A stretch of DNA of 64,000 bases from Okeania sp. KiyG1 (GCF_014132355.1 NZ_BLZO01000024.1:28461-92460), one strand, 5' to 3'; counted from the stretch's first letter, positions 27,529 to 37,472 are shown. Made by a program: numbers and translations. Notes: a model not told the origin generated them from the letters alone.

Positions 27529-29367
27529 TTAAAATAAACCGACTACTAACCAACTTAATAATAGAGTCATACCAATCAAAATTGTCAATACATAAAACTG
27601 AGACTGACCAGAAACATTATATTTCAAACCTTGACCGCCAAACACAGTCGCTAAACCCACAAAATTAACTACACCATCCACAAGATAGCGGTCAACCCAA
27701 GAAATAATTCTTGATACCAAACCAACCACAAAAATAATAGTAACTCTATACAATTTGACAGTGTAAAAATCGTAGGCAAAAAAGTCTTGTATTGCTGGGA
27801 AAGGAAATTTAATCGGTTTCTCCCACTTATCATTTAGATAAATCAAACCACCAATACCAAAACCAAGCACGCTCGATAACAATAATAAACCAGCAACAGC
27901 TTTATTAATAGTCGCGATATCCGGCAGTAATTCCCATTGCGCCAACAACAGAGGAACATGCAACGTCAAACCAGCCAAAATAGTCATCGGCAAAACTAAC
28001 GCCCATAAACCTTCAGGCGATCGCTCAGTCATTTGCTTAGGTTTACCGCAAAAAATCAAACCAAACTCGCGAATAATACCAAAAGCAGTGAACCCATTCA
28101 CCAACAACAACACACCTACTAACCAAGGTTGACTACTCCACAAATAATCTGTCATTTGCAACAGTACCCAGAAACCACCCAAAGGAGGCAAAGCAACTAA
28201 ACCAGCAGCACCCACTAAATAAGAAATTCCGGTAATGGGGCGACGAGACCACAAACCACCATATTGAGTTAAGTCTTGACTAACACAGTTTAAAATTACC
28301 CCACCCGTACTCATTACCAACAACGCCATCGCACAAGCGTAAGTAAATAACAACATCAAAGCAGTTTCGTCTTGACCAGTTCCCACAGCAATAAATACCA
28401 AACCCATATAAGTACTAACCGAATAAGAAAGCGATCGCTTAATATCAATTTGGGCAATAGCAATTAAAGAAGCACAAACTGCGGTAAATGCTCCCACTCC
28501 AATCATTACTATAGAAGCAACAGGTGATAAAGCTAAAACAGGTTGCACTTTAATTAACACCCACGCTCCGACCGCTACCACCACCGAATTCCGTAAAATA
28601 GTACTTGGCACTGGTCCTTCCATTGCTTCATCTAACCACAGATGTAGGGGAAACTGAGCGCATTTACCCAGAGGTCCGGCAATTAAAGTTAGACTTAATA
28701 AGGTAGCAGTTGTAGGAGCAATGTTTGCAGTTTTTGCCCACTCAGCTAACTCTGTATAATTCCAAGTTCCTGCTAGGGGTAATAGAGTAACTACTCCCAT
28801 CAGCAAAAATAAATCTCCCACCCGTTTTGTTAGGAAAGCATCTCTTGCTCCTGTCACTACTAATGGTTGACTAAACCACAACCCCACTAATAAATATGTA
28901 CCCAGAGTGAGAATTTCTAAAATGATGTAACTCCAGAATAGGGAATTACACAAGACTAAAGCACACATTCCAGCTTCAAATAATGCCAGTAAAGAATAAA
29001 AACGTGCCCATCCCCAATCCATTTCCATATAGGCGATCGCGTAAATTTGGCTCAGAAGATTGAGACCAGTAATTAACATAGTCGCCCCAATAGTAAGGGT
29101 AGATATTTCTACAGAAATGCTAATATTTAGCCCTGCCACATCTAGCCAAGGTATTAATAATTCTTTAGTTGGTTGATTCCAAGCTACTGATAGAGCGATT
29201 AAGCCATGTAAGAAAGCGATGAAGGTCATAATCAGATTAATATAACCTGCTGGCCTTGGCCCAGTAAGTTTAATAATTCCGGGAGACCAGGGTATGGCTG
29301 AAACTGCGCCGATGATGGCATAGCAAGGTATTAACCAAACTGTTTCTAGAAAGTCATTTGATAGCAT
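27529..29367 (-). CDS. ndhF4: NAD(P)H-quinone oxidoreductase subunit 5, CO2-uptake type (NdhF4)
   Basis: NdhF is the distal proton-pumping membrane subunit of NDH-1, with a long lateral helix. The 612-residue product is shorter than respiratory NdhF1, as expected for NdhF3/NdhF4. Conserved segments include LEILTLGTYLLVGLWF with the membrane Glu, GPLGKCAQFPLHLWLDEAMEGPVPSTILRNSVV with the key Lys and Trp-Leu, and AQIDIKRSLSYSVSTYMGLV. It is the first gene of the ndhF4-ndhD4-chpX series; assignment as type 4 rests on the ChpX-like partner and on the missing cupS. The gap to ndhD is 1281 bp, whereas these genes are usually adjacent. Confidence 0.9.
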   Translation of the reverse strand: MLSNDFLETVWLIPCYAIIGAVSAIPWSPGIIKLTGPRPAGYINLIMTFIAFLHGLIALSVAWNQPTKELLIPWLDVAGLNISISVEISTLTIGATMLITGLNLLSQIYAIAYMEMDWGWARFYSLLALFEAGMCALVLCNSLFWSYIILEILTLGTYLLVGLWFSQPLVVTGARDAFLTKRVGDLFLLMGVVTLLPLAGTWNYTELAEWAKTANIAPTTATLLSLTLIAGPLGKCAQFPLHLWLDEAMEGPVPSTILRNSVVVAVGAWVLIKVQPVLALSPVASIVMIGVGAFTAVCASLIAIAQIDIKRSLSYSVSTYMGLVFIAVGTGQDETALMLLFTYACAMALLVMSTGGVILNCVSQDLTQYGGLWSRRPITGISYLVGAAGLVALPPLGGFWVLLQMTDYLWSSQPWLVGVLLLVNGFTAFGIIREFGLIFCGKPKQMTERSPEGLWALVLPMTILAGLTLHVPLLLAQWELLPDIATINKAVAGLLLLSSVLGFGIGGLIYLNDKWEKPIKFPFPAIQDFFAYDFYTVKLYRVTIIFVVGLVSRIISWVDRYLVDGVVNFVGLATVFGGQGLKYNVSGQSQFYVLTILIGMTLLLSWLVVGLF

Positions 29368-29596
29368 TATTTTTATTTTTGTGAGATTTTGATAAATAAC
29401 TTGCTACTTTATTTAATTAATAGTTAATTTTATATTAAGTTCGATACAAATATTAATATTTTTGTTTGGCCAATAATTTGAATTGTTTATGTGTTGGTTA
29501 TACCAGCTTAATTTGATATAGAGCTGACACGCCTAAAATGTGGCAATAGTAGGGGCGGGTTCCGCGCTATTGTTAATTGCTCAACATTAGATTTAG
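29368..29596. other. Upstream region of ndhF4
   Basis: AT-rich first 150 bases could hold the ndhF4 promoter but no clear -10/-35 pair or LysR-type TnA11 site can be named. 'gctgacacgcctaaaatgtggc' near 29523 resembles a left end of MITE family 4. The 96-bp repeat family starts to appear at about 29545 ('gtaggggcgggttccgcgct'). Confidence 0.45.
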
Positions 29597-29813
29597 GGCG
29601 TTGCTGATTCTGGGTATGATTTTGCCCCCCTAGCCCCCCAATTTTGGGGGGAATAAAACTCTAAAAGTCCCCCTTTAATCCCCCTCCCGTCCCCCTTGGA
29701 AAGGGGGAAGTCAGAGGATGCTGCGCTTTTTGTTGAAAGGGTTATTTAGGGGGCTTGACCAGAACCAAACAATCGCGCATTCATACTTCAATTCAGCAAC
29801 GCCAGATTTAGAT
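29597..29813 (-). mobile_element. MITE-like element, family 1, copy B
   Basis: Inverted ends GGCGTTGCTG / CAGCAACGCC and 8-bp flanking repeats 'agatttag' (29589-29596 and 29814-29821) define a 217-bp insertion. Read on the minus strand it matches copy A (20217-20457), including 'gaagtatgaatgcgcgattg' next to one end. It has split a copy of the 96-bp repeat sequence. Confidence 0.92.
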
Positions 29814-29870
29814 AAACTCCCCCCATCCCTGATAGTAGGGGCGGGTTCCGCGCTATTGTTAATTGCTCAA

Positions 29871-30525
29871 CATAAAATTTAGATAAACCCGCCCCATCCC
29901 TGACTGAGAAAGGGAGCAAGATGCTCCCACTGTCTATACCATTACAATATTAAATTAATTGCTCAACATAAAATTTAGATAAACCCGCCCCATCCCTGAC
30001 TGAGAAAGGGAGCAAGATGCTCCCACTGTCTATACCATTACAATATTAAATTAATTGCTCAACATAAAATTTAGATAAACCCGCCCCATCCCTGACTGAG
30101 AAAGGGAGCAAGATGCTCCCACTGTCTATACCATTACAATATTAAATTAATTGCTTAACATAAAATTTAGATAAACCCGCCCCATCCCTGACTGAGAAAG
30201 GGAGCAAGATGCTCCCACTGTCTATACCATTACAATATTAAATTAATTGCTTAACATAAAATTTAGATAAACCCGCCCCATCCCTGACTGAGAAAGGGAG
30301 CAAGATGCTCCCACTGTCTATACCATTACAATATTAAATTAATTGCTTAACATAAAATTTATAGGACTTACGCAGATACGCTATATATAGTACTTGTAAC
30401 TATTGGACAATAGTTACTGGACTCTATACATAGTTTCTTTGCGTAAGTCCTGATTTAGATAAACCCGCCCCATCCCTGACTGAGAACGGGAGCAAGATGC
30501 TCCCACTGTCTATACCATTACAATG
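29871..30525. repeat. Tandem array, six copies of a 96-bp unit with hairpin
   Basis: Units begin 'cataaaatttagataaaccc' at 29871, 29967, 30063, 30159, 30255 and 30351, exactly 96 bp apart; the sixth is interrupted by a family-3 MITE. Each unit has a perfect hairpin GGGAGCA-aga-TGCTCCC. Copies are almost identical, differing only at 'gctcaa'/'gcttaa' and one base in the last unit, so expansion is recent. Confidence 0.95.
30362..30452. mobile_element. MITE-like element, family 3, inserted in the 96-bp array
   Basis: AGGACTTACGCA (30363-30374) and TGCGTAAGTCCT (30440-30451) bound a 91-bp element containing a second inner palindrome 'aactattggacaatagtt'. The array sequence is duplicated as 'attta' on both sides (30357-30361 and 30453-30457), which defines the insertion and a 5-bp target duplication exactly. 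Confidence 0.93.
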
Positions 30526-30748
30526 CACCACTACCGTTTTATGGTTTTAGGGAATAAGGAATGAAGAAAAATTATAGATTAGTCTTAAAACTATGCCTGA
30601 CGCGGACAGCTCAAGAGTCTAAAACTTAGACCAGGTAAGATTTTTCCTTCTACCCTCTGCCTTCTGCCTTCTGCCTTCTGCTATAAAAACACTATATAAT
30701 TAGATAAAATAATTTAATCGCGATTAAGAGGAGGTTAAAAGAATAAGT

Positions 30749-31111
30749 ATGGCAAGTTTTTTAATCACTTGGTTAATGGCAACTTTATCACTTTTAATTA
30801 CAGCTTTTGTTGTACCTGGTGTGAGAGTTGATAGTATTCCGGCAGCAGCAGTTGCAGCAATTGTTTTAGGGTTAGTAAATGCGTTTGTGAAACCAGTTTT
30901 AACAATATTAACTTTGCCTCTAACAATTTTAACTTTAGGGTTGTTTTTATTAGTAGTAAATGGAATTTCTCTATCATTGGCAGGATATTTTACTCCTGGT
31001 TTAGAAGTTGATGGTTTTTGGCCGGCAGTTTTGGGGGCAATTGTATTATCTTTGGTTTCTAGTTTTATTGGCAGATTTGTTAATAAAGAGGAAGCATCTC
31101 AAGATATTTAA
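30749..31111 (+). CDS. YvlD-like small membrane protein (phage holin family 4 type)
   Basis: The 120-residue product is nearly all hydrophobic, with four predicted membrane segments (FLITWLMATLSLLITAFVV; AAAVAAIVLGLVNAFV; LTLPLTILTLGLFLLVVNGI; VLGAIVLSLVSSFIGRFV) and conserved NAFVKPVLTILTLPLTILTL. This is the YvlD/DUF360 family, often labelled phage holin family 4 although most members are chromosomal and of unknown role in the envelope. An AGGAGG lies 14 bases before the ATG, somewhat far. No operon partner. Confidence 0.88.
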   Translation: MASFLITWLMATLSLLITAFVVPGVRVDSIPAAAVAAIVLGLVNAFVKPVLTILTLPLTILTLGLFLLVVNGISLSLAGYFTPGLEVDGFWPAVLGAIVLSLVSSFIGRFVNKEEASQDI

Positions 31112-31219
31112 TCAGAAGGAAGAATTCATTAACTGATAATTGATAATGGATAATTGATAATTACCTCTGGTTAAAACCGTTCCCTTTCCTTCGACTGCTA
31201 TATGTCTAAATATATTTAC

Positions 31220-31304
31220 AGGACTTACGCAAATCCGCCTTAAAAAGGCTATATGTAGGGGCGAATGGCATTCGCCCTCACTGGAGTTTCTGTGTGTAAG
31301 TTCT
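31220..31304. mobile_element. MITE-like element, family 3, degenerate right end
   Basis: AGGACTTACGCA at 31220 and a decayed inverse 'tgtgtgtaagttct' ending at 31304 enclose 'gtaggggcgaatggcattcg', a block seen also near 18202. An older copy than that at 30362. Confidence 0.6.
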
Positions 31305-31381
31305 GATTTATAGCAAAGAACGAGTGGGTGTTTGACTTATGCTGATGATAAACCGTAGTTTTTCCTACTATTCCCTATTCC

Positions 31382-33177
31382 CTATTCTCTGTTCCCTGCT
31401 ATATTTTTTTTGTCTTTCCACTTACTCCAAATAAATCCTACTATTAGAGGCAACCATAACCAGTATCTTTCCATCGAAGTTAAAACCCAACTATTATCTC
31501 CTAAAGTTTGTCTGTATGGCAAAACAAAATAAATAAATACTGATAAACTCACCCATCTTATCCCTAAATTTCTAGTTGCTACAGCAAAAGGAATTAACCA
31601 AGTAAAATACCAAGCATGAACAATAGGAGATAAAGTTAATAATAAGAAAAATACCATTCAGCAAAATCAACAAATCTACGACAATTCCAGATTAAAACTC
31701 CTACTCCCAAGCAAAGAGGAATTCCATAAATCCAGTTAAATTTTGTAGATTGTTCCGAAACAAAGCTCACTAAATAAGGAATTAATTCAGCACTACGACC
31801 ATTAACAACAAAATTTGAACTTGTAGGAATAAGCGAACATTTTCCAGGTTCACAAAAATTTAGAGCTGCAACACACATTGGTAATAAACAAATTAATAAT
31901 AAAAAACCTGCTTGTGGAACTTGTAGAATTTTTGTATAGAAAAAATTGCTAATTAAATTAGTATTATTCCTCTGAATATCTTGTTCCCTAAAACATAATA
32001 TTTTCTGCCAAACGACAAAAGATAAAATTGGTAAAGAAACCCATTTTATTGCCACACTTATACCAATTAAAAAAGCACTCCAATACCAACGATAATTATC
32101 TTGTTCTTTTGAGTTTAATACCCCGCCGTCTACAGAGTTTTTACAATTGTTTGAGGTTTGAGTATCCATCCACTTTTCCCAACTGAGGTCTTTCCTTGTT
32201 CCTTCTTCCTCCTTCCCTCTTCCTTCTTCAACAGGAGTTTGAATCTCCATCCACTTTTTCCAACTGAGGTCTTTCCCTCTTCCTTCTTCAACAGGAGTTT
32301 GAGTATCCATCCACTTTTCCCAACTGAGGTCTTTCCTTGTTCCTTCTTCCTCCTTCCCTGTTCCTTCTTCAACAGGAGTTTGAGTATCCATCCACTTTTT
32401 CCAACTGAGGTCTTTCCTTGTTCCTTCTTCCTCCTTCCCTGTTCCTTCTTCAACAGGAGTTTGAGTATCCATCCACTTTTTCCAACTGAGGTCTTTCCTT
32501 GTTCCTTCTTCCTCCTTCCCTGTTCCTTCTTCAGCAAAAACTAACCATGCTCCCACTAATGGTAAGATAAACCAACTATCATAATGACCACCTCCAGCAA
32601 AGGAATAAATAATCAAAGGATTCCAAGCATAAATCAAAGTTTTTTGCAGGCTAAATTTTCTAGTTAATAACCAACAAATACCTAAATCTGCCAAGATAAA
32701 AGCAAACTTAAAGACAAATACTGAGGGGCTAATTAGTGCTAAAAATCGAAACCCTAATTGAATCAAAGGTGGGTAAATAGCAGAAGTATCAGAATGATTA
32801 ATTAATGACCACCACTCTGTTCTATAGGCAATTAATTCTAAAGCATTTGGCGCCAAGTTATATGGACTAAAACCCAAATTTTGAATGTAACCTTCCCACA
32901 AATAACGCCAAATATCACTCCCCGGTTCCATAGGAATTAATATTAGTCTAGCCAGAATAGTTATACTCCAAAACCAAGCATAATTAATTGACGGTATTGC
33001 CCAAGAAATTATAAAACCTAAACTAATTATACTGATACCAATCCAAAATTTTATGACAATACCAGTTTCCTGAAAACCACCGTAGGGAACGATGAAAATT
33101 GCACCTACTAATATCAAAAATGAACTTAGTAATAAAGGCAGATTTTTCCTAATAGAACTTACACAAAATAGAGTCAT
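31382..33177 (-). pseudogene. Multi-membrane glycosyltransferase (GT-C, DUF2029-like), frameshifted
   Basis: Two frames, 31636-33177 and 31382-31657, form one protein of about 590 residues. The change of frame lies at an A5 run (31647-31651): one extra A restores YFFLLLTLSPIVHAWYFTWL. Such proteins transfer mannose or similar sugars from a polyprenyl-phosphate donor outside the membrane. EPGSDIWRYLWEGYIQNLGF, with the loop Asp and Arg, is typical, and about ten membrane segments are seen. Between two helices, after AWLVFA, a repeated hydrophilic insert is read in frame from a minisatellite. The nearby GT2 gene could make its lipid-linked donor. Upstream, the start at 33177 is not well fixed. 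Confidence 0.75.
32165..32540. repeat. In-frame minisatellite (81-bp units) inside a glycosyltransferase gene
   Basis: 'tccatccactttt' recurs at 32165, 32246, 32306, 32387 and 32468, giving spacings of 81, 60, 81 and 81 bp. All are multiples of three, so the reading frame survives. The encoded 27-residue unit begins EEGTGKEEEGTRKDLSWKKW; one unit is shortened to 20 residues. The pyrimidine-rich part (ttccttcttcctccttccc) matches simple-repeat cores seen between genes. Confidence 0.95.
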
Positions 33178-33273
33178 TTCAGTTATCAGTTATCAGTTAT
33201 CAGTACCTACTGCTGTTTGCACAGCATGACCTAGGAAAGCATGAGGCATTAACGAAGTCAGAAGTCAGAAGTC

Positions 33274-33484
33274 ATATCAAATCCGGTAGCATCGGTGTAA
33301 TTAGATGGGGAGATGGGGGGATGGGGAGATGGGAGGATGGGGAGATGGGGAGATGGGGGGATGGGGAGATGGGGAGATGGGGAGATGGGAGGATGGGGAG
33401 ATGGGGAGATGGGGAGATGGAGAAATATTTGGTGATCGTTGAAGATGGAACATTTTTTTATACCGAATTAAACGGATTTGATAT
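33274..33484. mobile_element. MITE-like element, family 2, variant ends, with minisatellite core
   Basis: Inverted ends ATATCAAATCCG / CGGATTTGATAT differ slightly from the family consensus, but 'ccggtagcatcggt' just inside is the reverse of the family's right sub-end. Flanking direct repeats 'cagaagt' suggest target duplication. The core (33301-33420) is a (GATGGGGA)n-type repeat with more than ten copies. Confidence 0.8.
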
Positions 33485-33784
33485 CAGAAGTTAACCCACC
33501 CCTCGCCCCTCCTCCCAACCCACTCCCAGGAGGGGAGGGGAAGTAGGGAATTTTGAGCAACTCTCCAAAAATATTTCGCCTTAAAAGGTGGGGTTGCGCG
33601 ACCCATATTATCTTGATAAAATACTGAATTTTACTTTCTCTTGGTCGATTGGATATGGCAAATAATTGATTTATTTAGTTGCAATAATTGATTTGATTTT
33701 TGATTATTGGAGATATCTATTTATGTACTTAAATATAGGGAGATAGGAAGATGTGGAATCTGGGGCAAAATTTCAACTTTTTTC

Positions 33785-33955
33785 TACTGTTTTATTTCTC
33801 CCCTACTCCCCACTCCCTACTCCCCCACTCCCTACTCCCCACTCCCCCACTCCCCACTCCCCCACTCCCCACTCCCCTACTCCTCTACTCCCCCACTCCC
33901 CCACTCCCCACTCCCCCACTCCCTACTCCCCCACTCCCTACTCCCCTGCTCAAAA
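33785..33955. repeat. CCCCACTCCC simple repeat
   Basis: About 170 bases consisting of 'ccccactccccactccc'-type units with small variations such as 'ctactcc'. All three plus-strand frames are open across it only because of its composition; none is a gene. Confidence 0.9.
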
Positions 33956-34024
33956 ATTTGTTAGTATTATTCTGCAATTCTATATTTTTCCACAGGTATT
34001 TTAAATACAATTTACCAAGAGTTG

Positions 34025-34681
34025 TCAGAATAATTGTTCCAGCCTGAAAACTACCTTTATAGTACCTGATATTTTTGAACGTCCACCCTGACGACGACGA
34101 TAACCAACAGGAATTTCAGTTATTTTTAAATCGCATTCTACAGCTCTAGCTTGCATTTCTACCGTCCAACCAAAACCTCGGTCTTGCATTCTAATTCTCT
34201 CTAAACTAGACTTCCGAATTAAACGCAACGGTCCTAAATCTTGATACCAATATCCCCACCCTAAACCAATTAAAAAAGTAGCTAACTTATTACCAAAATT
34301 TTGTACGGGAGTCATAGCAGACCTACCTGCTTTTGTAGCACGGCGATCGCCTAATATTAAATCGTATTTATTAGTAGCAGTTAAAAATTTTGGTAGTTGC
34401 TTTAAGTCATCACTACCATCTCCATCACAAAATAAAATCCAATCACATTCTACAGGTGTATTTTGGATGCCACGCCAACAAGCTCTACCATAACCTGCTA
34501 TAGGTTCTTTGATAACTTTTGCACCTGCTTTTTTCGCTTTTTCTATACTTTTATCGGTGCTACCATTATCAACTACCATGATATTTTTTAGTCCGTAAAA
34601 TTGTAATGATTTAATTACATTTGTAATAGTAGATTCTTCATTCAAAACAGGAATAATTACGAATATTTTTTCTAATAGCAT
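34025..34681 (-). CDS. Family 2 glycosyltransferase (polyprenyl-phosphate sugar transferase type)
   Basis: The 218-residue product begins MLLEKIFVIIPVLNEES and shows the GT-A nucleotide-binding fold, VVDNGSTDKS, the metal-binding DGDGSDD and the C-terminal ITEIPVGYRRRQGGRSKISG found in dolichol-phosphate mannose synthase-like enzymes without membrane helices. It probably charges a polyprenyl phosphate with a hexose from a nucleotide sugar. I placed the start at ATG 34681; an upstream start would be TTG. Gene order (GT-C enzyme, GT2, DUF547) on one strand suggests a glycan pathway. Confidence 0.9.
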   Translation of the reverse strand: MLLEKIFVIIPVLNEESTITNVIKSLQFYGLKNIMVVDNGSTDKSIEKAKKAGAKVIKEPIAGYGRACWRGIQNTPVECDWILFCDGDGSDDLKQLPKFLTATNKYDLILGDRRATKAGRSAMTPVQNFGNKLATFLIGLGWGYWYQDLGPLRLIRKSSLERIRMQDRGFGWTVEMQARAVECDLKITEIPVGYRRRQGGRSKISGTIKVVFRLEQLF

Positions 34682-34759
34682 TTGTTTTAATTTTTTTTCT
34701 GAAAAATGAAGCAAGTATTTGTTTATAGCAGTTCTTTAATAGTTTTAGATCGCCCCCCT

Positions 34760-35265
34760 TAGAAAGCTATGCTTTATAAGCAAAATTATTTACAAAGGAC
34801 ACTAGGAGCTTTCAGCCACTAGCAATATATCACGCGCCCCCTAAATCCCCCAAAATTGGGGGACTTTTACCAGCTAATAGATTCTTGTTCCCCCCAGAAT
34901 TGGGGGCTAGGGGGGCAAAATTCAGTATTCAACAACTTTTCAAACATCCTCTAAGTAAAGATGTTTATAAAGCATAGCTTTCTAAGGGGGATTTAGGGGG
35001 ATCGTAAATGTACTTCATAACTGTGGGAATTGCCATAACCTCTACTACATTTAAAATAGCTGATAGCTAATAGCTGATGGCTAAAAACTTAAATATTATT
35101 GAACATTTATGAAGTCTTCAAAGTCCCCCTTAGAAAGGGGGATTTAGGGGGATCGTAAATGTATCTCATAACTGTGGAAATTGCCATAACTTTTACTACA
35201 TTAAAAAAATAGCTGATAGCTGATAGCTGACGGCTGAAAACTTAAATATTATTGAACATTCAAAG
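34760..35265. repeat. Spacer with ~155-bp direct duplication overlapping a gene end
   Basis: The block from 'gggggatttagggggatcgt' to 'cttaaatattattgaacatt' occurs at about 34986-35107 and 35141-35262. The second copy runs into the end of the DUF547 gene, whose last codons lie in it. C-run/G-run palindromes (34840-34920) resemble the inner part of MITE family 1. Confidence 0.8.
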
Positions 35266-36102
35266 ACCAATCATAATTAGAATATTTAACTTGATAACCA
35301 CCCTGTTTTAAATACTTTTGATCGTCAGGATTTACATATTTATGAGCATAATTTACGATTGCCGTTTCTGTTTCATTCAAACCATCAATAGTTGGTTCTT
35401 GACCATAAGTTTTTTTATAATCTTCACCGAACCATTTAAAAATTGAAGAAAAATAAACAGCATTATTTTCACGGTCAATTCGGAAGCCTTGATTATTGAT
35501 GAGAAACTGGTTAGCTTGGTCATTTAGTTGTTGTTCTAATTGATTGCCAGTAAAAGCTTCTCGTCTCAGAGGAGGGCAACTTATTGCAGCACAAACTAAA
35601 GCAACATGAATTCCTGGCTCATTAAATTCTTTCCTTAAAATCTGATGTTCGATATGGTCTAATGTCAACTTTTCCCCAACTATATCGAACTTACGAATCT
35701 TCCAAACACCAATAATATTTCTAATGCTTTTAGTGGGGTAATTATCAATAATAGATTCTAAAGTAAAAGAGTTATAAGCATTAACTAAAAAAGCAATTTT
35801 TTCTGCGTCTGTCCAAGAATCATAGTGCTTGGCGTTACCGCCCCAATAGTAGCATTATATTCATCAAGTTTTTGCCTATTTTCTTTTAATCTTTCGTAGT
35901 CAACTAACCCTTCTGCGTTGACATATTCCTTTAAAATTGAGTTGTAGGTTTGATAATTAAATGGTTGAGCTGAAGTAGCAGTAGACTCTTGTGTACCTTG
36001 ATTGTTTTCCCCTAGATTTGTCGGACTATTGAAAACACCACAGCTAGCTAAAAATATAAGTAGTGGTAAGAAAAATAATAACTTCTTAATTTGATATCTC
36101 AT
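35249..36102 (-). pseudogene. DUF547 family lipoprotein, frameshifted
   Basis: The N-terminal frame (35785-36102) has a signal with lipobox FLASC and runs to VTPST; the C-terminal frame (35249-35668) has IHVALVCAAISCPPLRREAF, the diagnostic DUF547 motif with conserved Cys pair. The intervening bases encode YDSWTDAEKIAFLVNAYN in a shifted frame. Adding one T at about 35824 joins everything into a roughly 284-residue protein. DUF547 proteins are secreted or membrane-anchored, of unknown biochemical role. A one-base error in the sequence would explain the break as well as true decay. Confidence 0.8.
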
Positions 36103-36469
36103 AAATTATTCTGCCATTTATAGTAATTTCATTCCATATCCATGAAAAACTAACGGCATGAGTAACTTGTGAAATTTAGCTTAATTTTGACTTAAAAATT
36201 TAGATTTATACTAATTATTCAAAGGGTCGTAGTGTATGATTATTGTTTCAGTAACCGTTATAGTTAGGGTTTTAGCCTTCATTTACCGTTACTATACACG
36301 GCTATCTAAATATAATATTTTACCATTCTGATAAATAAAGTATTTTTACTTAATCAAATCTCTTGTGTATTACCATGAGTTACAAAATTATTACTTTCGC
36401 CAACAGTATCTTCTAACCTTTGTAATTAACTCAAGTGCTTCTTCCGCTTTTTTATCTTGTTTTTGAAGT
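36103..36469. other. Spacer without a recognised gene
   Basis: AT-rich, 367 bases. It contains an inverted pair 'aaccgttatagt'/'accgttactata' (about 36250-36297) that could form a weak stem. Nothing else seen. Confidence 0.45.
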
Positions 36470-37472
36470 TCAAATCAAATGAAATATAGGTTTTATGTCT
36501 AACAACTCAACTGCCAGCGATGAATTCGACAAAGAAAGTTCCCCTGATTTGATTTTTTCAACATCTGATTTCCATAATCTATCTAGGTTTAATCTTTCTT
36601 CACTTCCAAGTCTAGTTTCTTCACTTGTAGTTAGAGAACCTTGCCTTTTCCGTCTTATGTATAAAAATTTATCAATGTTTCTTATATTCATTGAAAAATA
36701 AGCTCTTAATAGAAGCTGTGAGTCCGATGCAAATCTTCTAACAGTGGAGAATCCACCAGCTTTTAAAATACTATTTCTCTTTACAAATGAAGTTGGAAAA
36801 AAAGAGAATGGCTTGCTTTTTTACATAAAGCTTTTGTTACTTCAATAGGAAACCTAATAGCAATAATTTTTTTCTGAATTTCGTCAATTCTTAATTCATG
36901 ACATCCAGCCATCTCAACAAAGGGATTTTGTACCACATAATTGTATAATTCAATGAAGCGATCTTTCGTGGGTATATCATCCGAATCTTGAAAACATAGA
37001 TATTGACTATTAGCTTCCTGGTACCCATGATTTCTAGCAACATAAGGACCAAGATTAAACGGTTTTACTGCTCTATAGACATAAGAAAATTTTTGACTCG
37101 CGAGAGAAATATGTTCTTCACGTATTTCCTCATCAAAGTAAACCCAAATATTTTTTGGAGTTTTCATACTATTGTGCATTTGACTAAGGCAAATATCTAG
37201 ATAATTTAAATCTCCCTGATGAGGTATAATTACAGTAAATTCGCTAGACAAGTTATAAGATGAATTAGGACAAGATAAGTCTTCATAGGATCGTGCCATA
37301 ATATTTGGTTCATTTTTTTATCAATTATGCTTTTAGCAGATAAATAGCATAATTTTTCTATACTACTTGGCTTATCATATTTAATAATTTCATCTAAGTA
37401 TTCTTTTAAAAATAGCATTTGTAACAATTTCATCATTTCTGGCACTATCTGTTGGAGGTAGTTTTGGCTCAA
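36470..37472 (-). pseudogene. Family 2 glycosyltransferase broken by two homopolymer frameshifts
   Basis: Three frames join to one protein: 37472 to about 37320 (YLDEIIKYDKPSSIEKLCYL), then MARSYEDLSCPNSS with EFTVIIPHQGDLNYLDICLS and the metal-binding QDSDD, then FVKRNSILKAGGFSTVRRFA to 36470. The breaks lie in T7 (37313-37319) and A7 (36797-36803). With both corrected, the reading frame is continuous for about 330 residues. It is probably a GT-A sugar transferase. Its first codon (TTG) overlaps the stop of the next upstream gene, as in an operon. Either a sequence error or real decay. Confidence 0.75.

Noticed and set aside
32130-32544. Long frames in both strands across the glycosyltransferase minisatellite
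   Set aside because: They are shadows of the in-frame repeat; only the 31636-33177 frame continues into membrane-protein sequence on both sides.
33707-34047. Three plus-strand frames rich in Pro, Leu, Ser and Thr
   Set aside because: They translate the CCCCACTCCC repeat, which is open in all frames.
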